Below are positions 35,205 through 42,164 of a DNA stretch of 64,000 nucleotides, piece after piece. The notes beneath the pieces were generated by a model. The model saw nothing but the letters and a program-made list of their open reading frames with translations. It had not been told where the DNA came from and did not search any database. Each line of letters begins with the position of its first letter. The stretch's first letter is position 1. A program made the position numbers and the translations under genes. Source of the DNA: Christiangramia crocea (GTDB taxonomy: Bacteria > Bacteroidota > Bacteroidia > Flavobacteriales > Flavobacteriaceae); contig NZ_JAJSON010000019.1 in NCBI RefSeq assembly GCF_022410465.1, positions 62,001 to 126,000 of the forward strand, read 5' to 3'.

Positions 35205-36755
35205 ATGAGCAATATAAAAATACTATGGGTAGATGACGAGATTGACTTGCTGAAGCCTCACATTATGTTTCTGAAATCACGCAATTACGAAGTGGAAACC
35301 TGTAAAAGTGGTACTGAAGCTTTGGACCTTATAGAAAATGAAAATTTTGACATAATCTTTCTGGATGAAAACATGCCAGGGCTAACTGGTCTTGAAACGC
35401 TCTCTGAAATCAAGGATAGAAGAGAGACAGTTCCAATAGTTATGATCACGAAGAGTGAAGAGGAATATATAATGGAAGAGGCAATTGGCTCTAAGATTGC
35501 CGATTACCTTATTAAGCCTGTTAATCCTAATCAAATTCTTTTAAGCCTGAAGAAAAACCTGGATCACTCCAGGCTTGTTTCTGAAAAGACCACTTCAAAT
35601 TACCAGCAGGAATTCAGAAAGATTGCGATGGATATGTCTCAGGTAAACACCTATGAGGAATGGGCAGAACTATATCAGAAATTAGTTTACTGGGAATTGC
35701 AGCTAGAAGATATTGAAGATTCAGGGATGTTTGAAATTCTGGAATCCCAGAAACTGGAAGCGAACAACCAGTTCTTCAAATTTATTTCTAAGAATTACCA
35801 AAGCTGGTTCGAAAAAGGAGCTGAACCACCGGTAATGTCCCATACTCTTTTTAAGAAGATGGTTTTACCAGAAATAAAAGGCGACCAGCCTACTCTTATG
35901 ATCGTCGTTGATAACTTAAGATATGACCAATGGAAGAGTTTAGAGCCTATCATAAGCACATACTATAAGAAAGAAAAGGAAACCCCTTATTACAGTATAC
36001 TTCCTACCGCTACTCAGTATGCGCGGAATGCTATTTTTTCTGGTCTTATGCCAAGTGATATGGAAAAGTTATTTCCCGATTACTGGAAAAATGATATAGA
36101 AGAAGGAGGAAAGAATAATTATGAAGCTCAGTTTCTTAAAGAGCAATTAAAGCGTCTTGGAAAGGACCTGAAGTTCGAATATCATAAAATTAGCAGCCTG
36201 AAAGCCGGTAAGAAGCTGGTTGATAATTTCAAGACACAAAAATCAAATGACCTTACTGTAGTGGTTTATAATTTTGTGGATATGTTATCCCATTCAAAAA
36301 CCGAAATGGAGGTTATAAAAGAACTTGCTTCCAATGATAAATCATACAGAAGCCTTACTCAAAGCTGGTTTAAAAATTCTCCATTACTGGAAATCATACA
36401 AAAAGCACAGCAATCAGGATTCAAGCTTATTATCACAACAGACCACGGGACCATTAATGTGAAGAATCCTTCAAAAGTTATTGGGGACAAGAACACAAGT
36501 TTAAACCTGCGCTATAAAACCGGTAAAAGCCTCACGTATGAAAACAAAGAGGTATTCGCGATTGAAGATCCAAAATCAGTTCATTTACCAACTATCAATA
36601 TGAGCAGTTCTTATATATTCGCCAAAGAAGATCTGTTCTTCGCCTACCCCAATAATTACAATCATTATGTAAGTTATTATCGAAATACTTACCAGCATGG
36701 AGGTATTTCATTGGAGGAAATTGTAATCCCCTTTGTAGTCCTGAACCCGAAATAA
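35205..36755 (+). CDS. porX: PorX-type response regulator with PglZ domain
   Basis: A 516-residue two-domain regulator. Residues 1-120 are a receiver domain with the acidic pair DDE (10-12), the phospho-acceptor Asp54 in IIFLDENMPG, and the conserved Lys in DYLIKPVNPNQ. After a helical linker, residues about 215-516 form an alkaline-phosphatase-superfamily (PglZ) domain with TLMIVVDNLRYDQWK, LPTATQYARNAIFSGLMP and LIITTDHGTINVKNPSK carrying metal ligands. PorX, with its partner kinase PorY, controls type IX secretion and gliding genes in Bacteroidota, and the PglZ domain has phosphodiesterase activity in studied members. It is followed by tsaE and lies divergent to the lpx unit. Confidence 0.93.
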   Translation: MSNIKILWVDDEIDLLKPHIMFLKSRNYEVETCKSGTEALDLIENENFDIIFLDENMPGLTGLETLSEIKDRRETVPIVMITKSEEEYIMEEAIGSKIADYLIKPVNPNQILLSLKKNLDHSRLVSEKTTSNYQQEFRKIAMDMSQVNTYEEWAELYQKLVYWELQLEDIEDSGMFEILESQKLEANNQFFKFISKNYQSWFEKGAEPPVMSHTLFKKMVLPEIKGDQPTLMIVVDNLRYDQWKSLEPIISTYYKKEKETPYYSILPTATQYARNAIFSGLMPSDMEKLFPDYWKNDIEEGGKNNYEAQFLKEQLKRLGKDLKFEYHKISSLKAGKKLVDNFKTQKSNDLTVVVYNFVDMLSHSKTEMEVIKELASNDKSYRSLTQSWFKNSPLLEIIQKAQQSGFKLIITTDHGTINVKNPSKVIGDKNTSLNLRYKTGKSLTYENKEVFAIEDPKSVHLPTINMSSSYIFAKEDLFFAYPNNYNHYVSYYRNTYQHGGISLEEIVIPFVVLNPK

Positions 36756-36884
36756 TCGATAAAAAGCATTTTTATTCGATTAAAAACACTTTTAAAAACT
36801 ATACTAAACTGATTATCAGTTATATGTGGCCTGTTATCTATTTTTTATATATCTTTACAGTCCCGAATCTGACATTTTGAATTT

Positions 36885-37289
36885 ATGGAGTTAACCTACA
36901 AACTTCAAGAACTGGATGTAGCCGTAAATTACATTCTAAGTAATACAAAAAGCAAAACATTGCTTTTTTACGGTGAAATGGGTGCAGGAAAGACCACTCT
37001 TATAAAGGAGCTGGTTAAAGCACTTGGTGTACGTGATGTCGCCTCCAGTCCCACGTTTTCATTAGTTAACCATTACGAGTCAGAGGAAGGATCTGTTTTT
37101 CATTTCGATTTTTATCGAATTGAAGATGATACAGAAGCTTTAGACATTGGTATTGAGGATTACCTGGATTCCGATGGATGGAATTTGATTGAATGGCCTG
37201 AAAAAGTAGAAAGATTATTAGGGGAAAACACCCAAAAATTGCGTTTAGAGGTCGAATCTGAAAATACCAGAAAGTTAAAGTTTTGTTAA
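36885..37289 (+). CDS. tsaE: tRNA threonylcarbamoyladenosine synthesis ATPase TsaE
   Basis: A 134-residue P-loop ATPase needed for the t6A modification of ANN-decoding tRNAs, acting with TsaB, TsaC and TsaD. Walker A is YGEMGAGKTTLIKEL. SSPTFSLVNHYES, HFDFYRIED and LIEWPEKVERLL are the family blocks. It starts 129 bases after porX and may have its own promoter (a TATCTTTA-like -7 sequence near 36850). Confidence 0.95.
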   Translation: MELTYKLQELDVAVNYILSNTKSKTLLFYGEMGAGKTTLIKELVKALGVRDVASSPTFSLVNHYESEEGSVFHFDFYRIEDDTEALDIGIEDYLDSDGWNLIEWPEKVERLLGENTQKLRLEVESENTRKLKFC

Positions 37290-37572
37290 TAAAATTGAAT
37301 TTAAGGAAAAACACTGCCTAAAATTAATTGTAAGAATTTTATTACTTTTGGAGCAGATTTATAAAGTGAATTTTTTTAATTTAATTCATTGAACGATTTA
37401 TAAATAAGTTTAGACTAACATATTTAAAGTTTTTCAAGCGATTTTTAGGCCATTTTTTGGCTCAAAAAAGGGCGCAAAGGTACGACTAATGTTTTAATAT
37501 ATAGGATTTTAAGTTGCCATATGTTTGTTATCAGAAAACAAAACGAATTACCCAATTTAAAAACCTATAACG
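37290..37572 (+). other. 283-base intergenic region
   Basis: The longest gap in the window. It is AT-rich with runs of T and no convincing hairpin terminator. A CAAAGGTA near 37475 is a TACCTTTG -7 element if read on the minus strand, but no gene follows it there. No RNA gene was recognised. Confidence 0.4.
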
Positions 37573-37719
37573 ATGAAACTAAAAGCAATACTTTTCGCAG
37601 CCGCAATATTTGGAGCAAGTTTTTTTGTAACTTCAACTTCAGACAATGACACCAAAAAAGATGAAATTCAAAAACAAGCGGTCGACAGAAGGACGATCAG
37701 AATTCCTGCTGCTGGGTAG
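37573..37719 (+). CDS. Small secreted or membrane peptide, 48 residues
   Basis: A short frame from ATG 37573 to TAG 37719 encodes MKLKAILFAAAIFGASFF, continuing VTSTSDNDTKKDEIQKQAVD and RRTIRIPAAG. The first 20 or so residues form a good signal peptide, followed by a polar tail. Its 3' end overlaps the next gene by about 60-75 bases in another frame, which suggests coupled translation. I recall similar short peptides in front of alanine dehydrogenase genes of flavobacteria, but no function is known. Too short for most gene finders. Confidence 0.6.
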   Translation: MKLKAILFAAAIFGASFFVTSTSDNDTKKDEIQKQAVDRRTIRIPAAG

Positions 37720-38269
37720 TATAATTGCCCTTTCGATAGCATTTTCACCTTATTTATTTTATCTATATGAAATTTTCCCAAACACTCCCGTTTGGGAAAA
37801 TTCTTTTTTTACATATGAGAGCAAGTATTATCTGAATGTGACCACTGCCATGTGGACATATTTAGGTAAACTAGTACCTTTGCTTTTATTACTTACCTGG
37901 TTTTTCACCTGTAAGCACTGGTGGTATCATGCCATTCTCATCCCCACAGGGATGTATGCTTTCCAGTTAGTTGTCGCTTTTTATGAGGATGTTTATATGG
38001 ACACTAGCATATTTATGGATATAAACGGACTTATTTACTTGGCCCCATTCTTTATTATTATCCTTTCTATAGTTTATTTAGTTCGTATCAAAATCTTTGA
38101 TCGTGTCTATGGTTTAGATTTATCGGAATTGGAAGAAACAGAGATATCTGTTTTCTCTCCTATTTCTGATAAGGATATGAATGAAATCAAAAATTTTCAG
38201 GAAGAAGAAGAGTTTGAAGAAGAGCAAACTTCCGAAATTATCCTAGAAGACTATTACCGTAAACTCTAA
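37646..38269 (+). CDS. Membrane protein of unknown function
   Basis: A 207-residue protein; a second ATG at 37661 (MKFKNKRSTEGRSEF) is an alternative start. Four hydrophobic segments can be seen (about 20-42, 67-87, 92-112 and 128-148). The soluble C-terminus of about 55 residues is strongly acidic (FQEEEEFEEEQTSEIILED). I do not recognise a family. It overlaps the small peptide gene upstream and precedes ald by 56 bases, so all three may share a transcript. Confidence 0.75.
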   Translation: MTPKKMKFKNKRSTEGRSEFLLLGSIIALSIAFSPYLFYLYEIFPNTPVWENSFFTYESKYYLNVTTAMWTYLGKLVPLLLLLTWFFTCKHWWYHAILIPTGMYAFQLVVAFYEDVYMDTSIFMDINGLIYLAPFFIIILSIVYLVRIKIFDRVYGLDLSELEETEISVFSPISDKDMNEIKNFQEEEEFEEEQTSEIILEDYYRKL

Positions 38270-38325
38270 ACCTATTTCTTCTTTTTATAAATTTAGTTGT
38301 AATTTAACTGCTTTAACATAGTTAT

Positions 38326-39528
38326 ATGGGAAAACAGCAGGTTTCACCTTTTACTAAGGAACAACTAATACCACAGGAGGAAACCCTTGAGATATACAAG
38401 AGCAAAGGGCAACTTTTTATAGGAATTCCAAAGGAAACAGCCTACCAGGAAAAACGTATCTGTTTGAGCCCTGATGCTGTGGCTGCCATTACAGCCCATG
38501 GCCATAGGGTGATGATCGAATCTGGTGCCGGCAAATGGGCCCGATTCAGTGATAAGGATTATTCCGATGCGGGAGCCGAAATCACCAGAGATACGAATAA
38601 AGTATTCTCCTGCCCTATTATCCTGAAAATTGAACCGCCTTCTGAAGATGAACTGGAGTTGATCAATCCTCAAACCATACTCATCTCTGCGCTGCAGATT
38701 AAAACACAATGTAAAGAATACTTTCAGAAACTTGCTGAGAAAAGAATTACCGCCCTGGGATTTGAATTCATAAGAGATGATGATGGCAGCTATCCCATTG
38801 TTAGGGCTCTTAGTGAAATTGCCGGTACGGCCTCCGTATTGATCTCTTCAGAGATCATGAGCAACCATGAAGAAGGTAACGGACTCATGTTCGGGAATAT
38901 CAGTGGAGTACCACCAGTGGAAATAGTAATTATAGGAGCCGGAACCGTAGGTGAATTTGCTGCAAGATCTGCTATCGGCCTGGGAGCCAGCGTAAAAGTA
39001 TTTGATAGCTCTCTTACAAAACTCAGGAATATTCAGGCTAATCTGGGAAATACCTTCTACACGAGTACCATTCAGCCAAAGAATTTATCAAAAGCCTTAA
39101 AACGGGCCGATGTTGTTATTGGTGCGGTAAGAGGAAAAGATCGCTCTCCTGTTCTGGTTACCGAAGAAATGGTGCGTTCCATGAAGCGGGGAGCCGTTAT
39201 TATTGATGTAAGTATTGATATGGGAGGCTGCGTGGAAACCAGCGAAATAACATCTCATGACGAGCCCATTTTTACCAAACACGATGTAATTCATTATTGT
39301 GTTCCGAATATACCCTCTAGATATGCCAGAACATCCTCACTTTCTATAAGCAACATTTTCACTCCTTACCTCTTACATATTGCTGAAGAAGGCGGACTGG
39401 AAAATACTTTAAGATTTGATCGCGGTTTGCGAAGTGGTTTGTATTTTTACCACGGAATTTTAACCAATAAGTCTATTGCAGACTGGTTTAATCTCTCCTA
39501 CCGTGATATTAATCTGTTGATCTTTTAG
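38326..39528 (+). CDS. ald: Alanine dehydrogenase
   Basis: A 400-residue NAD+-dependent enzyme interconverting alanine and pyruvate plus ammonia. The N-terminal substrate domain has IGIPKETAYQEKRICLSPDAVA and YSDAGAEIT. The dinucleotide fold has VVIIGAGTVGEFAARSAIGLGA, followed by the DVVIGAVRGKDRSPVLVTEEM block. The first 30 residues and the ending (RFDRGLRSGLYFYHGILTNK) are longer than in Bacillus Ald and resemble the Bacteroidota form. The DUF4258 gene follows after 3 bases. Confidence 0.93.
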   Translation: MGKQQVSPFTKEQLIPQEETLEIYKSKGQLFIGIPKETAYQEKRICLSPDAVAAITAHGHRVMIESGAGKWARFSDKDYSDAGAEITRDTNKVFSCPIILKIEPPSEDELELINPQTILISALQIKTQCKEYFQKLAEKRITALGFEFIRDDDGSYPIVRALSEIAGTASVLISSEIMSNHEEGNGLMFGNISGVPPVEIVIIGAGTVGEFAARSAIGLGASVKVFDSSLTKLRNIQANLGNTFYTSTIQPKNLSKALKRADVVIGAVRGKDRSPVLVTEEMVRSMKRGAVIIDVSIDMGGCVETSEITSHDEPIFTKHDVIHYCVPNIPSRYARTSSLSISNIFTPYLLHIAEEGGLENTLRFDRGLRSGLYFYHGILTNKSIADWFNLSYRDINLLIF

Positions 39529-39531
39529 GAT

Positions 39532-39912
39532 ATGAAACTCATTCACCGGCTCGGGTATTATGGCCTGGGACTTTTTTTTGGAATCGTTATTTTAATTTTC
39601 TTTTTAGGTGGCAAAAAAGCCTCTTGTGATTATAGCCCAAATGCAAGAGTACTAAAGAATATTAAAACCAAAAAACGTACGTTTTCTGATAGCTCTCTTC
39701 GCTCTTTTGAGAAAAACAATCTTGATACGAATATAGTATCAATTATTCTTGATAAGGGTGATGTAGACTTTGACAGAAGTTTAACCCAAAAGGATCCCTG
39801 CAATATTTACTATATTTCAGGTGAAGAAGAAAATAAACTTATAGAACTGGAAATAGAGAATTGTGATAGTCTCGCAACGATAAAAACCGCAAGCATAAAA
39901 AAAAGCGAATAG
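39532..39912 (+). CDS. DUF4258-type membrane-anchored protein
   Basis: A 126-residue protein with one N-terminal membrane segment (YYGLGLFFGIVILIFFLG, about 9-27) and a soluble domain. The SCDYSPNARVLKNIKTKKRTF and DVDFDRSLTQKDPCNIYYI stretches look like the DUF4258 family. Two cysteines (near 32 and 90) and a third (CDS near 110) could be structural. It is co-transcribed with ald, from which it is separated by 3 bases. Its stop codon is part of the terminator stem. Confidence 0.65.
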   Translation: MKLIHRLGYYGLGLFFGIVILIFFLGGKKASCDYSPNARVLKNIKTKKRTFSDSSLRSFEKNNLDTNIVSIILDKGDVDFDRSLTQKDPCNIYYISGEEENKLIELEIENCDSLATIKTASIKKSE

Positions 39913-39930
39913 AATCTATTCGCTTTTTTC
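39898..39930. terminator. Bidirectional terminator between ald unit and bcp
   Basis: GCGAATAG/CTATTCGC (39905-39912 and 39916-39923) with a 3-base loop, preceded by a run of A and followed by a run of T, so it can serve both converging genes. Confidence 0.85.
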
Positions 39931-39949
39931 TTTTCTAGTAATGAGATGG

Positions 39950-40405
39950 CTACTGCTCTAAGATCTGTTCTGCATGAGCCTTTGTTTTTACCTTTTTAAT
40001 TACTTCTTCAATTTTACCATTCTCATCAATAATAAAAGTTGTTCGGTGAATACCATCATATTCCTTACCCATAAATTTTTTAGGTCCCCAAACTCCATAA
40101 GCATTAATTACCTCTTTATCTTCATCTGCAAGTAAGGGATAGGGAAAGTCATACTTATTTTTGAAATTCTGCTGTCTCTTTTTAGAATCGGCACTAACTC
40201 CAAGTATCTCATAACCTTTTTTTTGCATAAGCTGGAAATTGTCACTCAAATTACAGGCTTCAGCTGTACAACCGGGAGTACTAGCCTTCGGATAGAAGAA
40301 CAGCACCAGTTTCTTTCCTTTATAATCTGAAAGTTTTATTTCGTTCCCATCCTGGTCTTCAGCTTTAAAATCGGGAGCCTTGTCCCCTGCTTTCAATGTT
40401 GTCAT
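39950..40405 (-). CDS. bcp: Thioredoxin-dependent thiol peroxidase (Bcp/PrxQ family)
   Basis: A 151-residue peroxiredoxin reducing peroxides with electrons from thioredoxin. KLVLFFYPKASTPGCTAEACNL contains the peroxidatic Cys and, five residues later, the resolving Cys of the PrxQ type. GVSADSKKRQQNFKNKYDFPYPLL and GIHRTTFIIDENG are the usual later blocks. It is divergent from nth, with 32 bases between the starts. Confidence 0.95.
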   Translation of the reverse strand: MTTLKAGDKAPDFKAEDQDGNEIKLSDYKGKKLVLFFYPKASTPGCTAEACNLSDNFQLMQKKGYEILGVSADSKKRQQNFKNKYDFPYPLLADEDKEVINAYGVWGPKKFMGKEYDGIHRTTFIIDENGKIEEVIKKVKTKAHAEQILEQ

Positions 40406-40411
40406 AATTGT

Positions 40412-40419
40412 TACTTTTG
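40412..40419 (+). promoter_or_regulatory. -7 promoter element of nth (TACTTTTG)
   Basis: TACTTTTG, 19 bases before the ATG, fits TAnnTTTG and would give a leader of about 13 bases. Confidence 0.45.
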
Positions 40420-40437
40420 CCTTAAATTTAAAGTTTT

Positions 40438-41094
40438 ATGACCAAACAGGAAAAGGTACAGTTCGTTATTGATACGTTAAATGATATATACCCCGAAATT
40501 CCTATACCCCTTGATCACAAGGATCCTTACACTTTGTTAATAGCAGTATTACTTTCAGCTCAAAGCACCGATGTAAAAGTCAACCAGATAACTCCAAATC
40601 TATTTGAAATAGCAGATAATCCATATAAGATGGTAAAGCTTTCAGTGGAAGAAATAAGGGAAATCATTAAACCCGTTGGATTGTCTCCCATGAAATCCAA
40701 GGGCATCCATGGCCTTTCTAAAATTCTTATAGAAAAATATAATGGGGAAGTTCCGGCAGATATGGATGCTCTTGAAGAATTGCCTGCTGTAGGTCATAAA
40801 ACCGCCAGCGTGGTCATGGCTCAGGCCTTCAATATTCCGGCTTTTCCTGTAGACACCCATATTCACAGACTTATGTATCGATGGAATCTAAGTAATGGCA
40901 AAAATGTGACCCAAACCGAAAAAGATGCAAAGCGCTTATTTCCAAAGGATCTTTGGAATAAACTTCATTTACAGATCATCTGGTATGGAAGACAATATTC
41001 TCCTGCTAGAGGATGGGATCTGGAAAAAGATATAATTACCAGAACAATTGGAAGAAAAAGTGTAGTTAAAGATTATTTAAAGAAGAAAAAATAA
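40438..41094 (+). CDS. nth: Endonuclease III lacking the iron-sulfur cluster cysteines
   Basis: A 218-residue DNA glycosylase/AP lyase that removes oxidised pyrimidines. The helix-hairpin-helix LEELPAVGHKTASVVMAQAF carries the catalytic Lys121, and PVDTHIHRL the Asp139. LLSAQSTDVKVNQITP is the conserved N-terminal block. In most Nth proteins four Cys near the C-terminus hold a 4Fe-4S cluster. Here that region (about 176-205, QIIWYGRQYSPARGWDLEKD) has no cysteine at all, so the cluster must be absent. A terminator follows. Confidence 0.93.
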   Translation: MTKQEKVQFVIDTLNDIYPEIPIPLDHKDPYTLLIAVLLSAQSTDVKVNQITPNLFEIADNPYKMVKLSVEEIREIIKPVGLSPMKSKGIHGLSKILIEKYNGEVPADMDALEELPAVGHKTASVVMAQAFNIPAFPVDTHIHRLMYRWNLSNGKNVTQTEKDAKRLFPKDLWNKLHLQIIWYGRQYSPARGWDLEKDIITRTIGRKSVVKDYLKKKK

Positions 41095-41095
41095 A

Positions 41096-41130
41096 AAAGA
41101 CCTGCTGGCTAATGAAGCAGGTCTTTATAT
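41096..41130. terminator. Bidirectional terminator between nth and the 50-residue gene
   Basis: AAAGACCTGCT (41096-41106) pairs with AGCAGGTCTTT (41116-41126) around a 9-base loop; A-rich before and T-rich after. Confidence 0.8.
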
Positions 41131-41132
41131 AA

Positions 41133-41285
41133 TCAATTCAGAAACGTTTCATACTTCATCTTCTTGTGCTCAATTACACTCAGTGCTTTTGAATAATTCA
41201 AAAGAAACTGTATCGTCTCTTTCTTTGGTTGTGGATGATTAATTTTTCCTTCTTTTGAAGGTTTTTTAAAGTAAAGTTTCCCCAT
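41133..41285 (-). CDS. Small conserved-looking protein, 50 residues
   Basis: ATG at 41285 to TGA at 41133 encodes MGKLYFKKPSKEGKINHPQP, then KKETIQFLLNYSKALSVIEH and KKMKYETFLN. It is basic, has no membrane segment, and ends in what may be an amphipathic helix. It stands 7 bases from the nth terminator and 60 bases downstream of the sigma-factor gene on the same strand. I believe flavobacterial genomes carry similar short genes here, but no function is known. Confidence 0.65.
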   Translation of the reverse strand: MGKLYFKKPSKEGKINHPQPKKETIQFLLNYSKALSVIEHKKMKYETFLN

Positions 41286-41345
41286 TTGGTATTATTTTTT
41301 GATGGTTTTATAGAATAACGCAACAAACGGGGGGATATTGTTCGA

Positions 41346-41930
41346 TTAATTGGTTAAAATTAAATTTCTCTTTTCTATGATCTTCCGTAAATTGATAAGC
41401 GCATATCTCATCCTTCCCAGAGCCGTATTTATACTAACTCCCGTACGTTCAGAGATTTCCTTAAAACTCATATCCTTATAGATACGCATGGTTAAAACTT
41501 CCAGCTGATCTTCAGGAAGTTCTTTGATCAACTCCTGAACGTCAGATTCTATCTGATCTTTTATCAGTTGCTTTTCAGCATTTAGATCATTATCGCTTAA
41601 AACAGAAAAAATGTTAAATTCACCGCTGTTGTCAAACTTGGGCATCCTTTTATTCTTTCTGAAATGGTCAATTACAAGATTGTGGGAGATACGCATTACC
41701 CAGGGAAGAAATTTACCTTCCTCATTATACTTTCCTCTTTTTAAAGTCCGGATAACTTTAATGAAAGTATCCTGGAAAATATCCTCAGCGATATCTTTGT
41801 CAAAGACTTTTGAGAAAATAAAACTATAAATACGATGTTGATGACGATTGATGAGTGCGCCAAGCGCATTTTCGTTTCCATCAAGATAATCACGTACGAG
41901 CGAAGCGTCAGTTACCTTAGTGTTATTCAT
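41346..41930 (-). CDS. ECF-type RNA polymerase sigma factor
   Basis: A 194-residue sigma-70 family protein with region 2 (ENALGALINRHQHRIYSFIFSK, then DIAEDIFQDTFIKVIRTL and FLPWVMRISHNLVIDHFRKN) and region 4 (LPEDQLEVLTMRIYKDMSFK then EISERTGVSINTALGRMRYA). No anti-sigma gene is adjacent. The gene is preceded by a full promoter and a leader of about 100 bases with an 11-base inverted repeat next to the start codon. Its targets cannot be told from here. The neighbourhood nth, sigma factor, uvrA seems common in flavobacteria, from memory. Confidence 0.92.
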   Translation of the reverse strand: MNNTKVTDASLVRDYLDGNENALGALINRHQHRIYSFIFSKVFDKDIAEDIFQDTFIKVIRTLKRGKYNEEGKFLPWVMRISHNLVIDHFRKNKRMPKFDNSGEFNIFSVLSDNDLNAEKQLIKDQIESDVQELIKELPEDQLEVLTMRIYKDMSFKEISERTGVSINTALGRMRYALINLRKIIEKRNLILTN

Positions 41931-41931
41931 A

Positions 41932-42002
41932 ACAGTTACTTTAATGTACAGGAATTTAGGGCTTCCTGAGGGTTAGGTTATTTAGTCTTTAAAAGTAACT
42001 GT
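41932..42002 (-). promoter_or_regulatory. Long-range inverted repeat in the sigma-factor leader
   Basis: ACAGTTACTTT at 41932-41942 and its exact reverse complement AAAGTAACTGT at 41992-42002 flank 49 bases. The inner arm ends one base before the sigma-factor ATG. Both arms are inside the predicted transcript, so they could fold and hide the start region, or be two protein half-sites. Confidence 0.55.
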
Positions 42003-42038
42003 GTGCTATAGGCTAATCTGATTTCGGTTGTTATGCTC

Positions 42039-42071
42039 CAAATATAGCAAGATAAAGTCGAGAATTACAAA
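42039..42071 (-). promoter_or_regulatory. Promoter of the ECF sigma-factor gene
   Basis: TTTG (42071-42068), a 21-base spacer, and TATATTTG (42046-42039) on the minus strand form a complete Bacteroidota promoter. The expected start is near 42033, giving a leader of about 100 bases. Confidence 0.65.
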
Positions 42072-42136
42072 TAAAACCTTAAATTTTTAACAATACTATA
42101 AGTTTTTATCTACTTTCTTTCCCGCCCCATATTGAG

Positions 42137-42144
42137 TACCTTTG
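42137..42144 (+). promoter_or_regulatory. -7 promoter element of uvrA (TACCTTTG)
   Basis: TACCTTTG, 21 bases before the ATG, fits TAnnTTTG. AGGAATG at 42161 puts a weak purine stretch directly on the start. Confidence 0.5.
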
Positions 42145-42164
42145 CCGTTTTAGCAGAATAAGGA

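Noticed and set aside
37460-37485. CAAAGGTA in the long gap as a minus-strand promoter for an RNA gene
   Set aside because: No -33 element, no structured transcript and no terminator could be seen on that strand.
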